This document shows positions 16,245 to 23,912 of a DNA stretch of 30,228 nucleotides, piece by piece (within the stretch, counting starts at the first letter, position 1; each line of letters starts with the position of its first letter). The DNA comes from Bacillota bacterium (GTDB taxonomy: Bacteria; Bacillota; Clostridia; Lachnospirales; Lachnospiraceae): assembly GCA_023391695.1 (NCBI GenBank), contig JAEWAK010000070.1:1-30228 (forward strand), given 5' to 3'. The position numbers were made by a program, and so were the translations under genes. The notes under the pieces were generated by a model, which did no database searches, had not been told where the DNA came from, and worked only from the letters and a program-made list of their open reading frames with translations.

Positions 16245-16723
16245 AATAAACTTCTCCTTTCTTAAAAAGAGCACACTCGGAAACTTTTATCCCCTGTTTT
16301 TACTGATATTTTAGATGCTGATGATAAAGTTTCTTCTCCAATTTCGTGATATATATGAATGTTTTTATGCAGACCGTCTGAGGTCTGAGTATAGAGCAAG
16401 GCAAATAAAAACACACATATAATAGACAGAAAATATTCATAGCTTTGTTCAGATCCAAAATGCATGATAAAATTAAGTTAAAATAAGTATATTGTATGTG
16501 TTATTATCAGTCAATTTTCTTGTAAAAATTAATCTTTTATATGTAAAAAATACTTCGCAATTTCCCCAAAGATGGCCCTCGCCGCATTCGATATCTTGTA
16601 GTACGTTAATAGTAAAAGGACTCATCAAAAGAAGAGTCCTTTTACTATTAAGTTCAAAATGGGATTCGAATAAAACCTTTTTTACTAAACCAGACTTTAT
16701 CACCATCCTATTATACATACCTT
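16245..16723. other. Intergenic region with weak open frames
   Basis: A 67-codon minus-strand frame at 16262-16465 (one hydrophobic segment, no ribosome site) and an 81-codon frame at 16473-16718 are open, but I do not trust either. The second runs straight through the hairpin 16606-16651. The first could be a fragment of a membrane protein. Confidence 0.35.
16606..16651. repeat. Perfect 18-bp hairpin, related to 15230-15276
   Basis: TTAATAGTAAAAGGACTC (16606-16623) is the exact reverse complement of 16634-16651, with a 10-base loop. It shares AATAG-x-AAAAGGACTC with the hairpin at 15230-15276. The two bracket the pair of membrane genes 15349-16244. No T run follows on either strand, although the stem itself holds TTTT. 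Confidence 0.75.
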
Positions 16724-17302
16724 CTATCGAACAGCACCATATTTAAAATTTTCATACCATTGTTCAATTTCCTCTTCAGAATCTATTTTCAATATTTTAA
16801 ATATTTGATAAGTAAATTCAACAGCAGCAGTTTCATTCGCAGTTATAAACCCGTTATCCACTACCACCTGTGCCGGTATATAAAGCTCATTTCCTGTATA
16901 TCCTTCCTGACTCTGAAACAATTCGAGGGAATCCCCTGTATGCTTAACATGATTAAGGAAACCATGTCTGCATAAAAAAAGAGTACTTCCGCAAATAGCA
17001 GCAATCGGTATCTTATAACCTGTAACTTTCTTAATAAATTCTGCAATATCCGCATAACTGTTATTTTCCCATGAAAGTCCCCCTGGAAGAATAACTATCG
17101 CCATATGCTCAAATTTTTGGTAATTATCTATGCTATAGTCAACTTTTGCCTTAATACCACCCATTGATTCTTTATCTTTTAAATCTATTGCAATGGTTTT
17201 TACCACATATTCCGTAAAGGAATTTGCTACTGCTACCGCATAACTTGCTTCCCAATCATTCCATTGGTCTGTCAAGAACAGTAAAATTTCATTTCTGTTC
17301 AT
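16724..17302 (-). CDS. DJ-1/PfpI-family protein
   Basis: 192 residues, the usual single-domain length. It has the elements of the DJ-1/PfpI (class I glutamine amidotransferase-like) fold: DWE with the conserved glutamate (E18), VILPGGLSWEN (about 70-80) and the nucleophile elbow AAICGSTLFL with cysteine 104. Members act as glyoxalases/deglycases, chaperones or proteases. Which applies here cannot be told. Start at 17302 with AGGAGG six bases upstream; the longer frame to 17347 is unlikely. Single gene, no obvious partner. Confidence 0.85.
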   Translation of the reverse strand: MNRNEILLFLTDQWNDWEASYAVAVANSFTEYVVKTIAIDLKDKESMGGIKAKVDYSIDNYQKFEHMAIVILPGGLSWENNSYADIAEFIKKVTGYKIPIAAICGSTLFLCRHGFLNHVKHTGDSLELFQSQEGYTGNELYIPAQVVVDNGFITANETAAVEFTYQIFKILKIDSEEEIEQWYENFKYGAVR

Positions 17303-17753
17303 ATAAATCCTCCTCATGTTACGTAAATTATTCCGGCTCTGATTCACAAAGCAGCTAATCGGAGGATTAATTATTCTCTAACCCCCGTATATTAAAATAA
17401 TAATTTATGATTCTATTAAAAGCCATAATAAACAACCCCTTTCATATTTTATATCTATATAAACGCAGGAAACTTATAAAAGCAACTATAAGATACTTTT
17501 TTAAGATCCCGCAGAATTTTTATGATTTTTATAATAAGTTATTTCGTTTCATATTCCAATATACATTTATTTAGTCGCTTTTCCTTCGACAATTGCTGTT
17601 TTTCTTAATAGTACTAACTTTTTTCCACAATCCAATTCTACCTGGCCAGGATTCTTCAATTTAATGACAGGACAACTCCCCTGTAGTTAAATTCTACTCT
17701 CCATAATGCTACCAGCATTACCACATCTCCCCTTAACTTCCACTACTTATATA
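17303..17753. other. AT-rich non-coding region
   Basis: No gene with a ribosome site is visible on either strand. Short T and A runs dominate. It separates the DJ-1 gene from the small cysteine-rich peptide unit. Confidence 0.5.
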
Positions 17754-17754
17754 T

Positions 17755-17782
17755 TTCGCATTTGTTACAACTGTGTTACAAT
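17755..17782 (+). promoter_or_regulatory. Promoter with paired TGTTACAA repeats for the Cys-rich peptide
   Basis: TACAAT at 17777-17782 is a fair -10. The -35 (TTCGCA, 17755-17760, 16-base spacer) is poor, so an activator or other control is likely. Two exact copies of TGTTACAA (17763-17770 and 17774-17781) lie 11 bases apart, one helical turn, and each contains the palindrome TGT-T-ACA. The second overlaps the -10, which suits a repressor. Direct repeats about one turn apart are also used by LytTR-type response regulators. Confidence 0.55.
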
Positions 17783-17827
17783 TTATTTGTCCCTAAGAAA
17801 TAGAAGATTAAAAGGAGGATAACGATT

Positions 17828-17911
17828 ATGTGTTTTAATTTTAGTTCTTGTAATATTAGTGACTTATGTAAACAGATATTAAAATATTGTGGTTATAGTT
17901 ATTGCGGTTAA
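17828..17911 (+). CDS. 27-residue cysteine-rich peptide (new, unassigned)
   Basis: ATG at 17828, TAA at 17909-17911. A near-ideal ribosome site AAAGGAGG lies nine bases upstream, and a strong intrinsic terminator begins 15 bases after the stop. Five of 27 residues are cysteine (positions 2, 8, 14, 21, 26; spacings 6, 6, 7, 5), with MCFNFSSCN at the start and KYCGYSYCG at the end. Four aromatic residues fall in the last third. There is no classical leader, double-glycine site or hydrophobic signal peptide. The unit (promoter, site, frame, terminator) is about 190 bases and self-contained. It could be a metal-binding or redox peptide, a precursor of a modified peptide, or a small toxin. No maturase or transporter gene is adjacent. 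A cysteine attenuation leader is unlikely because nothing downstream on this strand is left to control. Confidence 0.65.
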   Translation: MCFNFSSCNISDLCKQILKYCGYSYCG

Positions 17912-17925
17912 ATCATTCGTTCTTT

Positions 17926-17953
17926 GGCTCAACCTGTGGGTTGGGCCTTTTTT
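17926..17953 (+). terminator. Intrinsic terminator of the Cys-rich peptide unit
   Basis: 9-bp stem GGCTCAACC/GGTTGGGCC (17926-17934 with 17939-17947, one G-U wobble), 4-base loop, then TTTTTT at 17948-17953. This is one of the strongest terminators in the window. Confidence 0.92.
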
Positions 17954-18240
17954 AGTGTTATATAAATTCTTGTTTACCAGTTTCCAAATTTTATATTAAC
18001 ACAAAGAAAAAAATATATAAACTAAAATCTAAGTTAAAAGGTGTAAACGCATCTTCACTTTGAATTCTCTACACTTTGAAAATTAGTGTACACATTTACT
18101 ACCGCAAACCGATTGAGTACAACCAGGAATGTCATGATAAGACATAGAGTATTCTTGGACAAGCCGATGAAAAGACCGCGCTCGATTATATCTACACTCC
18201 TAATTCGAACAAGAGAACTGGAATTTTTACAAATAGAATA
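17954..18240. other. Intergenic region with a possible decayed coding remnant
   Basis: On the plus strand about 18095-18235 reads as protein-like sequence broken by a stop (YYRKPIEYNQECHDK, then GQADEKTALDYIYTPNSNK). I cannot place it in a family. No start or ribosome site. Confidence 0.3.
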
Positions 18241-18801
18241 TTATGTTTGATGATACTTCCATTCTTCTTTTAACAAACCGGTGGAATATTCATCTTTTAT
18301 TCCACCATCTGCCATACATCTAAAAGCTTTTCTTCTCTTCCCTTCTACTCTATACCCAAATCTTTCTTGTAATTTAAATGATGATAGGTTTCCGGCAAGA
18401 TAACCATTTTCAAGTCTTCTTAACCCTAATTCATTAAATGCAAATTCAATTCTTTTTCCAAAAGCTTCTGCGCCGTATCCCTGTCTATGATATTTTTCAT
18501 TAATCCAGATACCCCCGCCGGCAGTTCCATGAAAGCCATTGATTCTATCCAAACTTACACCGCCAATTACCTTTTTCTCAGATTTTAGTTCGATTGCAAA
18601 TTCGTACGATGTTCTGGATATACATTTTGAGGAAGCTTCCGTGCAATGTTGAATCCATCGCTCTGCGTCGGTTCTTGTATACGGAAACGGAACAAAGGCA
18701 AGCCATTTCGAAACATTTATTTTATTAAGTCCTTCCATTAAATCCTCAATATCATTTTCATTCCATTCTCTCAAAAATAACCTTTTGGTTTCTAATATCA
18801 T
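18241..18801 (-). CDS. GNAT-family N-acetyltransferase (RimJ/RimL type)
   Basis: 186 residues. N-terminal LETKRLFLREWNENDIEDL is the usual opening of the RimJ/RimL branch (Acetyltransf_3). The acetyl-CoA-binding loop is INEKYHRQGYGAEAF, followed by FAFNELGLRRLENGYLAGNLSSFKLQERFGY, with the conserved N-xxS-xxx-xExxGF pattern. Members acetylate ribosomal protein N-termini, antibiotics, nucleotide toxins or aminoacyl groups. The substrate here is not readable. It is the second gene after the 2H phosphoesterase, 29 bases apart, and is therefore probably under the same Thr-type T-box. With that control, a substrate linked to threonine or to charged tRNA would be worth considering, but this is inference. 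Confidence 0.87.
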   Translation of the reverse strand: MILETKRLFLREWNENDIEDLMEGLNKINVSKWLAFVPFPYTRTDAERWIQHCTEASSKCISRTSYEFAIELKSEKKVIGGVSLDRINGFHGTAGGGIWINEKYHRQGYGAEAFGKRIEFAFNELGLRRLENGYLAGNLSSFKLQERFGYRVEGKRRKAFRCMADGGIKDEYSTGLLKEEWKYHQT

Positions 18802-18830
18802 AAAATACCTCGTTCCTTGAGTAGACAGTA

Positions 18831-19400
18831 CTAAAATAATTCTGCGATTTTATAACAGAAGTATGTTCCTGGTTTATAGTTATCATCACCGTAATATAGC
18901 AATCCCAACTTGTCGAATAAAAATTCCTGCTTAAAATTCATATCACACAATTCCTGATATGCTTTTTCGTAGTTGGAATAATGGGCGCCTCCAATCGCTA
19001 CTGTCATATGAAAAATATAATCGTCATCATGTTCTGCCGGACACGGTCCAAAGCTACTTTCTAATTTTTGAAACAATTCCTTCTGTAATGATACCAACTC
19101 TTTACTGCCGCTTGCCCTGATTGACATACATCCTGACGGCTCTCCGCCAAGAACATTACTTGGAAATACATTTAACTCTTCAAACTGGACCCTAACCGTA
19201 TTTACCGTTTTTGCAAAATTGTCAAAGAATGTTTCAAATTGTTTTAAATCAGGAATAGTAAATGGTTGCTTTAATGAAACATGTTGTGGCAACCGAGCCA
19301 TTTCAAATCCTAAATCTCCGGCCTTATGCGCTTCATACATAATTTTTCTGCCATAATTTTCTGCCATAACTCCTGCTAATAATACAATCGTTCCTTTCAT
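18831..19400 (-). CDS. 2H phosphoesterase ('2'-5' RNA ligase' family)
   Basis: 189 residues with the two histidine motifs that define the 2H superfamily: QHVSLKQPF (H40-V-S42) and FHMTVAIG (H131-M-T133), about 90 residues apart, each in a beta-strand context. Members open cyclic phosphates or cleave 2'-5' linkages in RNA or small nucleotides; the 'ligase' name is historical. The ribosome site GGAGG is ten bases before the ATG. It is the first gene after a full promoter and T-box (19431-19728). RNA-directed chemistry under a tRNA-sensing switch is suggestive of a role in tRNA metabolism, but no direct evidence for that exists in the sequence. Confidence 0.86.
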   Translation of the reverse strand: MKGTIVLLAGVMAENYGRKIMYEAHKAGDLGFEMARLPQHVSLKQPFTIPDLKQFETFFDNFAKTVNTVRVQFEELNVFPSNVLGGEPSGCMSIRASGSKELVSLQKELFQKLESSFGPCPAEHDDDYIFHMTVAIGGAHYSNYEKAYQELCDMNFKQEFLFDKLGLLYYGDDNYKPGTYFCYKIAELF

Positions 19401-19430
19401 TTCTCATGCCTCCTTCCTATTTTAAACATA

Positions 19431-19480
19431 AGAAAAGCACCCTTAACAGACAGTAATATACCGTCTTTAAGGGTGCTTTT
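19431..19480 (-). terminator. T-box-controlled terminator of the 2H-GNAT operon
   Basis: 12-bp perfect stem and T run as described for the T-box. Thirty bases separate it from the 2H start codon. Confidence 0.88.
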
Positions 19481-19694
19481 AATCAGCACGGTTCCACCTT
19501 AACTTTTCACTTCAGACTCTATCAAATCCTAACCTTTAACGCAGGTATACGATAACACTTACTATATTTCGGTGTTATAGCTCCGGAATGGTTTTCAACT
19601 AAGTTTCACATAAAGAACTTTCACCATATGCTCCTTTCTCTGTCTGTTTCATATTAGTTTACTTTTTTCCGTCATTGCTTTTATTATGTTATTA
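19431..19694 (-). promoter_or_regulatory. T-box riboswitch (Thr specifier ACC) before a 2H phosphoesterase-GNAT operon
   Basis: Seen on the minus strand: AAAAAAGTA (AGTA bulge), CAGAGA and GGTGAAAG of the distal stem I, the T-box AAGGTGGAACCGTG (19487-19500), and a 12-bp terminator stem AAGCACCCTTAA/TTAAGGGTGCTT (19435-19446 with 19467-19478) followed by TTTT. Stem I folds with CGGAA/TTCCG below and AACTAA/TTAGTT above the bulge, leaving GAAA-ACC-A in the specifier loop. That is the same offset as GAAA-AGA-G in the argS leader, so the specifier is ACC (19590-19592), threonine. The variable T-box base is A, which pairs with a U discriminator, as found on Firmicute tRNA-Thr. Confidence 0.88.
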
Positions 19695-19700
19695 ATATCT

Positions 19701-19728
19701 ATTGTAACTTGATAAACAAAAAAGTCAA
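19701..19728 (-). promoter_or_regulatory. Promoter of the Thr-type T-box leader
   Basis: TTGACT (19723-19728), 16-base spacer, TACAAT (19701-19706). The start near 19694 gives a leader of about 264 bases, normal for a T-box. Confidence 0.8.
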
Positions 19729-19919
19729 GGGAAATAATATTAATTAACATATTATTAATTAATCAGTCTAGATTAACGACCATTCTTAGTTAAGCACGAG
19801 ATGGAATTAGAACAAGTCCCCACATACACAAATACTGATAAATAGGAGATTTGCGGCTTCCGTTATTTATCTGCACACATGGGAAGTGAACGATTGTAAT
19901 TTAAACATAATTAATTAAT

Positions 19920-20781
19920 TTATAACGTTGGAAAAGCTTTTGTATATGGGACGTCTCTATATTTATTTACTAAGAAATCAAAATTCTTCTTGTATTTTTC
20001 AATTCTTTCATCATTTTCGCCTTTTGCTAAAGTTGGCTTCCTCTTCCCTACAACAAATACACCTTGCTTATCACATTGGCCTGTTTGTTCATTATAAAAC
20101 ATAAACTCTTGCATAGCACAAAGCGAAAATCCTTGAATATCAGGCCTGTTAGCTACAATCCAGGCAACTTTTTCTGTTGGCAAAAGATCGCATCCAAAAT
20201 CAAAAACCTCTAAGTTTTTCATCTCTTTAACAAATGAAAAATCTTCATCTTCAATCTTTATCCCGTAAAATTTAAGATCCCTGATACAAGTATTTGATAA
20301 ATGTTTGAGGGAATCAATCACCATATCTGGCCTAATAGAATAGTCAATCTGGAGACATTCTAATCTTGGTGCCGTTTCTATATTCTTGATGGATTTAAGT
20401 TTTTTTAAACTAGATATCATTAAACCTTTCAATGAAAACATTACCGCTCATATCCCATAATTGCGTTACCTTCTGATTGTAATAAAAATCTACATATTCT
20501 AAGTTTTGTAAGGACCCAAGCAACGATAAATCTTCAATAAGCTTATTTTTAAAAAAATCAATCCGCTTTAGTTGATTGCCATATTTGCGAATAAAATATT
20601 CAAAGGTATCTTGATGCAATCCCGATATCTGAACTGTATCTGCTGATGGATGTTTTTTAAGTTCATCGATATCTGAGATTGTTATTTTCCCTCCACCTAT
20701 GTTCGCTTTGTCATTTTTGAGATAAATAGTTTTATTTGTATCATCAATTAAATATTCAGAATTCTTTGGTAAGCAAACCAT
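19920..20781 (-). pseudogene. Leucine-rich-repeat-type protein, split by one frameshift
   Basis: Two overlapping frames (20410-20781 and 19920-20441) read as one protein of about 285 residues. The first begins with an AGGAG site eight bases before the ATG and carries LRR-like units (NQLKRIDFFKNKLIEDL, LGSLQNLEYVDFYYN). The second continues (LKKLKSIKNIETAPRLECL, IRDLKFYGIKI, MKNLEVFDFG) and ends with a polar tail. The switch falls at the TTTT run complementary to 20435-20438. Removing one T restores N-V-S-L-K-G. It could be a true null allele, phase-variable slippage or a sequencing error. Function unknown; it resembles cytosolic LRR proteins used in immunity-type or scaffold roles. Confidence 0.7.
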
Positions 20782-20916
20782 ACAGCCAACTCCTATCTCA
20801 CATAAAATATAATAATTTATTGTTGCAAATTGTTAATGTTAGTAAATTATTTTTACCCCAAATAACAATTTACTTAATTATACATTTCTAACTATGATAA
20901 GTCAATCATTCTACAA

Positions 20917-21118
20917 AAGTTGGTGAACTAGTTGTCCTTAAAAAGGAAGGCATGCTTGATAATGAAGTCTATATTCATAAGATGGAGATTGTGGATGAGG
21001 AAAGAGTAGACAAAGAATATGTGAAGCATGATATCGCTCCCGGCTATCGTACCATTCCTTTAACAAAAAGGTGCAAAAGATTCTGAATGAAGTGGAAAAA
21101 CTCTCGCCTGAAAGTTAG
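20917..21118 (+). pseudogene. Tyrosine recombinase (integrase) remnant
   Basis: Reading VGELVVLKKEGMLDNEVYIH, then VKHDIAPGYRTIPLT, then after a frameshift at the A run near 21065-21070 KVQKILNEVEKLSPES and stop. That order and wording match the start of the catalytic domain of Tn916/Tn1549-type integrases (the RxGE..L box followed by the GYRTIPL strand). The first box arginine reads K here, and the HxxR and tyrosine boxes are missing, so it is dead. It shows that an integrative element once entered here. Confidence 0.65.
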
Positions 21119-21234
21119 TTTCTATTCCTGGTATATAATTTACTCCAACAAATAAATAGTAGTCCCAAAAATACCGCCGTATCAATAAACAGAATAACTG
21201 TAATATGCTTTACTATTCCAGAAATGAATAGCAT
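21115..21234 (-). pseudogene. C-terminal fragment of a membrane protein
   Basis: A frame that is open from inside the IS66 junction reads two hydrophobic stretches (LFISGIVKHITVILFI and AVFLGLLFICW) and ends with a basic tail and stop. No ribosome site. It is probably the tail of a gene cut off by the neighbouring IS66 insertion. Confidence 0.35.
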
Positions 21235-21244
21235 AGTAAAAATC

Positions 21245-21723
21245 TCAATCACAGTGGATGAGATCTCGTTTCAATAACTGTTCCCGTAAGTGGCTGATAA
21301 TAGGGAAGCGATAATCCTGAGAACAGCGGATGATCCAATTCGCCATCATGCTTCGTTTCAAAGAAATACCAAGATTCTCCCAGTCCTTTTCCTGACGGTA
21401 GAGCGGCATGCTGTTAACGTACTTCTGATACATGACGTTAGCAACCGAACTAGGGGAAGCAAGCGAATGGTTCATCAGAGAAATCGGTGTAGGTACTTTC
21501 TCAATATATGGTTTATCCGTGCGTTTACATTTGGGACATTCATAAGCCATACGGACATAGCGTAGAATCCTAAGCTAAGCCGGTATGTATTCAAGCTCTT
21601 CGCGGACGATTTCTTTTCCGATGGGTTTCAGATCAGAGGCACACTGCAAGCAGTACTGGTTCTCCTTCGGGATCTCACACAGGATTTCACGAGTAGGCAG
21701 ATCTTTTATCTCATATGGATTGA
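21245..21723 (-). mobile_element. IS66-family transposase fragment
   Basis: Reads zinc-finger YCLQCASDLKPIGKEIVREELEYIPA, an in-frame TAG where glutamine is expected, then LRILRYVRMAYECPKCKRT, SLASPSSVANVMYQKYVNSMPLYRQEKDW and LLKRDLIHCD. This is the IS66 TnpC order. The N-terminal leucine-zipper part is absent, and the fragment stops exactly where the first catalytic DDE aspartate motif (H-x-D-E-T) begins. No IS ends or accessory ORFs are seen, so it cannot move by itself. Confidence 0.88.
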
Positions 21724-21826
21724 CTTAAGAAAAGGCACCGTTATATTGAGCGCTTACATAATAATAACAAATTCATACTATCTTTTTTAATTCATTCCTT
21801 TAATTATTGCCTTCCACGCTGCGACT

Positions 21827-22163
21827 CTAAATTTTCTTCTTTTTTTGTAATATATAATAAAGTATTGCACCTAACAAGGATACCGGTACTAATTGAAGCA
21901 GATATACATAATCTAAATAGGACGGGTTTAGGTCTCCGCTATTATATGATATGTATACTTCTATATAAGAAAAAATCGATACAACTAATACATTAAAGAT
22001 TTTACCTTTCTTGGATCCGTAAGCAGTAATGTAACCGGAAAAAGCAGTAGCTAAAATCATTAAAATTAGTATGAACAATCCTAGCCAAGGAATACTCCAA
22101 CTTAGCAGTAAACCTAAAATTACAAAAACTATTGTGTTAACAACATATCCGTATATTATACCC
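21827..22163 (-). pseudogene. Decapitated duplicate of the small membrane protein at 15906-16244
   Basis: Aligned with the intact copy from GII/GIV at the N-terminus to the final KKKKI: VILGLLL, LATAFSGYITAY, KIFNVL, YNSGD-x-NPSYL, LVQLVP/LLQLVP. The ATG is gone: the codon before GGT is TGG and upstream sequence belongs to a peptidase fragment. A shorter frame from 22078 remains open but lacks a ribosome site and the first helix. Confidence 0.75.
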
Positions 22164-22696
22164 CAAGGTTCTTGCGATTTCAGTTCGTACTTTAATTAAG
22201 TTATCTAAAATTTCATAGAGTTTGTCGGAAAATTCTTCTGTTCTTTGCTTAGCAGACAGCAAGCTCATATATTCCGACCTGAGTTGTGATTCATCAGCTT
22301 GTAATGAAATAGTCTGCATATCTAAAAGCATGATATTATTTCTAAGTTGATTTACAATCTTGTCACCAAACTCTAAACGGAATTCTTTAATATATGCAGA
22401 ATTTAAAAGCAGTTTGTCACATTCGTTTTGTAATATAGCAATTTGTGGGTCTTCTATATTTTGTATATGTACTTCTTATTTATAAAAATCGTTTGAAATA
22501 CCACATAAATAGCGTATAAACGCAATTTCTTCTATGTACTCCAGATATTGCAAGGATATTCTTTCATAGAGAGCCAAGATTGGCGAATATCCTCATAAGA
22601 CGAAGCGCTTAAAATCTTATTCTTATATATTAATAATTTTTCTTTCTCTTGTTTATAGTCAGGTCTTGTATAACTAAGCTCCTTAAATTTGTTCAT
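22157..22696 (-). pseudogene. M3-family oligoendopeptidase, N-terminal remnant
   Basis: Starts normally with a GGAG site and MNKFKELSYTRPDYKQEKE, the common opening of clostridial M3 (oligoendopeptidase F-like) metallopeptidases. It then needs frameshifts to follow EYIEEIAFIRYLCG, ECDKLLLNSAYIKEFRLEFG and MLLDMQTISLQADESQLRSEY, and ends in LDNLIKVRTEIARTLGY. An internal piece of several tens of residues is missing before RTEEFSDKLY, and the whole catalytic HEXXH half is lost. The end is fused at GGGTAT (22158-22163) to the duplicated membrane gene. Confidence 0.75.
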
Positions 22697-22739
22697 AAAT
22701 GTTCTCCATTCATTATTTCTCAATTTAATCCATTAATTA

Positions 22740-23002
22740 ATTCTATTATTTATTTTCTATTTTATAGCGTCAATCAATCGAGAAAAATAGTAACTACGCT
22801 TTATCAAATGTCAGTCAAAGCATGATGACTAGAAAGCAGAACGTATATCTGAAAGCAAAGCAGAATAAGGACTCTAAGGCAAACAAAAACGACCATGGGC
22901 TATACTGCCAGGAAATCGAACAGCTTCCTTCATAAACAAGGCTTTATAACGGTTGAGTCCGTATAAGGATGTTGCACACATGGAATAGTACTTTTTTTTC
23001 TA
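22740..23002. other. Intergenic debris
   Basis: No intact gene. On the plus strand about 22815-22985 has protein-like but broken frames (MMTRKQNVYLKAKQNKDS). It may be transposase debris but I could not identify it. Confidence 0.3.
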
Positions 23003-23908
23003 TTATTCTATAGTAAGGTCTACTGCTAATTCATCAATTTCTAATTTGTAATCATTTTTATCATAACTTTTAGCTTTAAATATAATAGAATCACCTACTT
23101 TTAAATTTTCAATCGCTTCTCCGAGCTGCCCTAAATAAAGTTCTTTTCTTTCCTTATTTCTGTCCCTTAATCCGGAAATCCGTATATCATCAGCATATTC
23201 TATTTTATGATTTGCTTTGATTTCAGATGCAAAATAACGATTGCTATGAATCGGTGAAACCTCTACTGTAGTAATCCCATCTTTATTCTCTATACTTTCG
23301 ATTTTACCAATATAATAGCCATGTTGCTTATTAATATTAATAACAAGAATGCAATTAATTATTGTTATAATAAATATGAAACACAAGAAGACTTTATGGC
23401 TCTTTTTCACAATTTTGCTCCTTTCTTCTTTCATAATATAGTCATTGTCTTCTTCTGCTTGACGTTCTAATTCTTTTCTTTTTTTCTTAACGGATTCGCC
23501 ATGTATATATAGTGCAACAAAAAGTATTGCAAACATCAATACCCATATAATAACAACCGAAAGAATAAAGCCTGTTGTATTATGATAATTTAATTGCAGA
23601 TATATAATAAAACTATAAAGAATATCAGATAGCGTTGCGCCAACTAATGAATAAATCAAATATGACTTCATGCACGGTTTTAAGAAATAATCATAGTGTC
23701 CACCTTTTAAAAAAGCATAACAACTTCCGATTGTCGCAATCATAAACACAATCCATTCACCAGCAATTTGAGTGAACGATATACCACAAAAAATTAATTG
23801 TACAAATATACTGACAAATAAGAGACCATACATTGCCCAAAAGGTATAGTGTTCAATTTTATACATTTCCATAAGTTCACGTTCATCCACAATTCTTTTT
23901 GTTTTCAC
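23003..23908 (-). CDS. Membrane protein paired with XRE regulator (DUF6773-like N-terminal half)
   Basis: 301 residues from the GTG at 23908, about nine bases after GGGAGG. A longer reading from 23935 would overlap the regulator and lacks such a site. KTKRIVDERELMEMYKIEH leads into four hydrophobic segments (about 25-45, 50-67, 80-105, 115-140), a charged linker (KKKRKELERQAEEDNDY), a fifth span (FLCFIFIITIINCILVI) and an extracytoplasmic C-terminal domain of about 110 residues without a known motif. The N-terminal half is like small membrane proteins that follow XRE regulators in clostridia (DUF6773 type). The added C-terminal domain is unusual for them. Co-transcribed with the regulator at 23913-24107, four bases apart. 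Confidence 0.7.
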   Translation of the reverse strand: MKTKRIVDERELMEMYKIEHYTFWAMYGLLFVSIFVQLIFCGISFTQIAGEWIVFMIATIGSCYAFLKGGHYDYFLKPCMKSYLIYSLVGATLSDILYSFIIYLQLNYHNTTGFILSVVIIWVLMFAILFVALYIHGESVKKKRKELERQAEEDNDYIMKEERSKIVKKSHKVFLCFIFIITIINCILVININKQHGYYIGKIESIENKDGITTVEVSPIHSNRYFASEIKANHKIEYADDIRISGLRDRNKERKELYLGQLGEAIENLKVGDSIIFKAKSYDKNDYKLEIDELAVDLTIE

Positions 23909-23912
23909 TCTA

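Noticed and set aside
16262..16465. 67-codon minus-strand frame with one hydrophobic segment
   Set aside because: No ribosome site, no recognisable family and no link to neighbours beyond position; left as part of the intergenic note.
16473..16718. 81-codon minus-strand frame
   Set aside because: It has no ribosome site and reads straight through the perfect 18-bp hairpin at 16606-16651.
17828..17953. Cysteine attenuation leader (Cys codons followed by a terminator)
   Set aside because: No cysteine or other gene follows on the plus strand; the next genes are on the minus strand. There is also no competing antiterminator pairing that I can see.
19740..19910. AT-rich repeats and a GATAAATA..TATTTATC hairpin upstream of the LRR gene end
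   Set aside because: The symmetry is partial and AT-rich; no T run or conserved motif makes it more than chance or a weak terminator.
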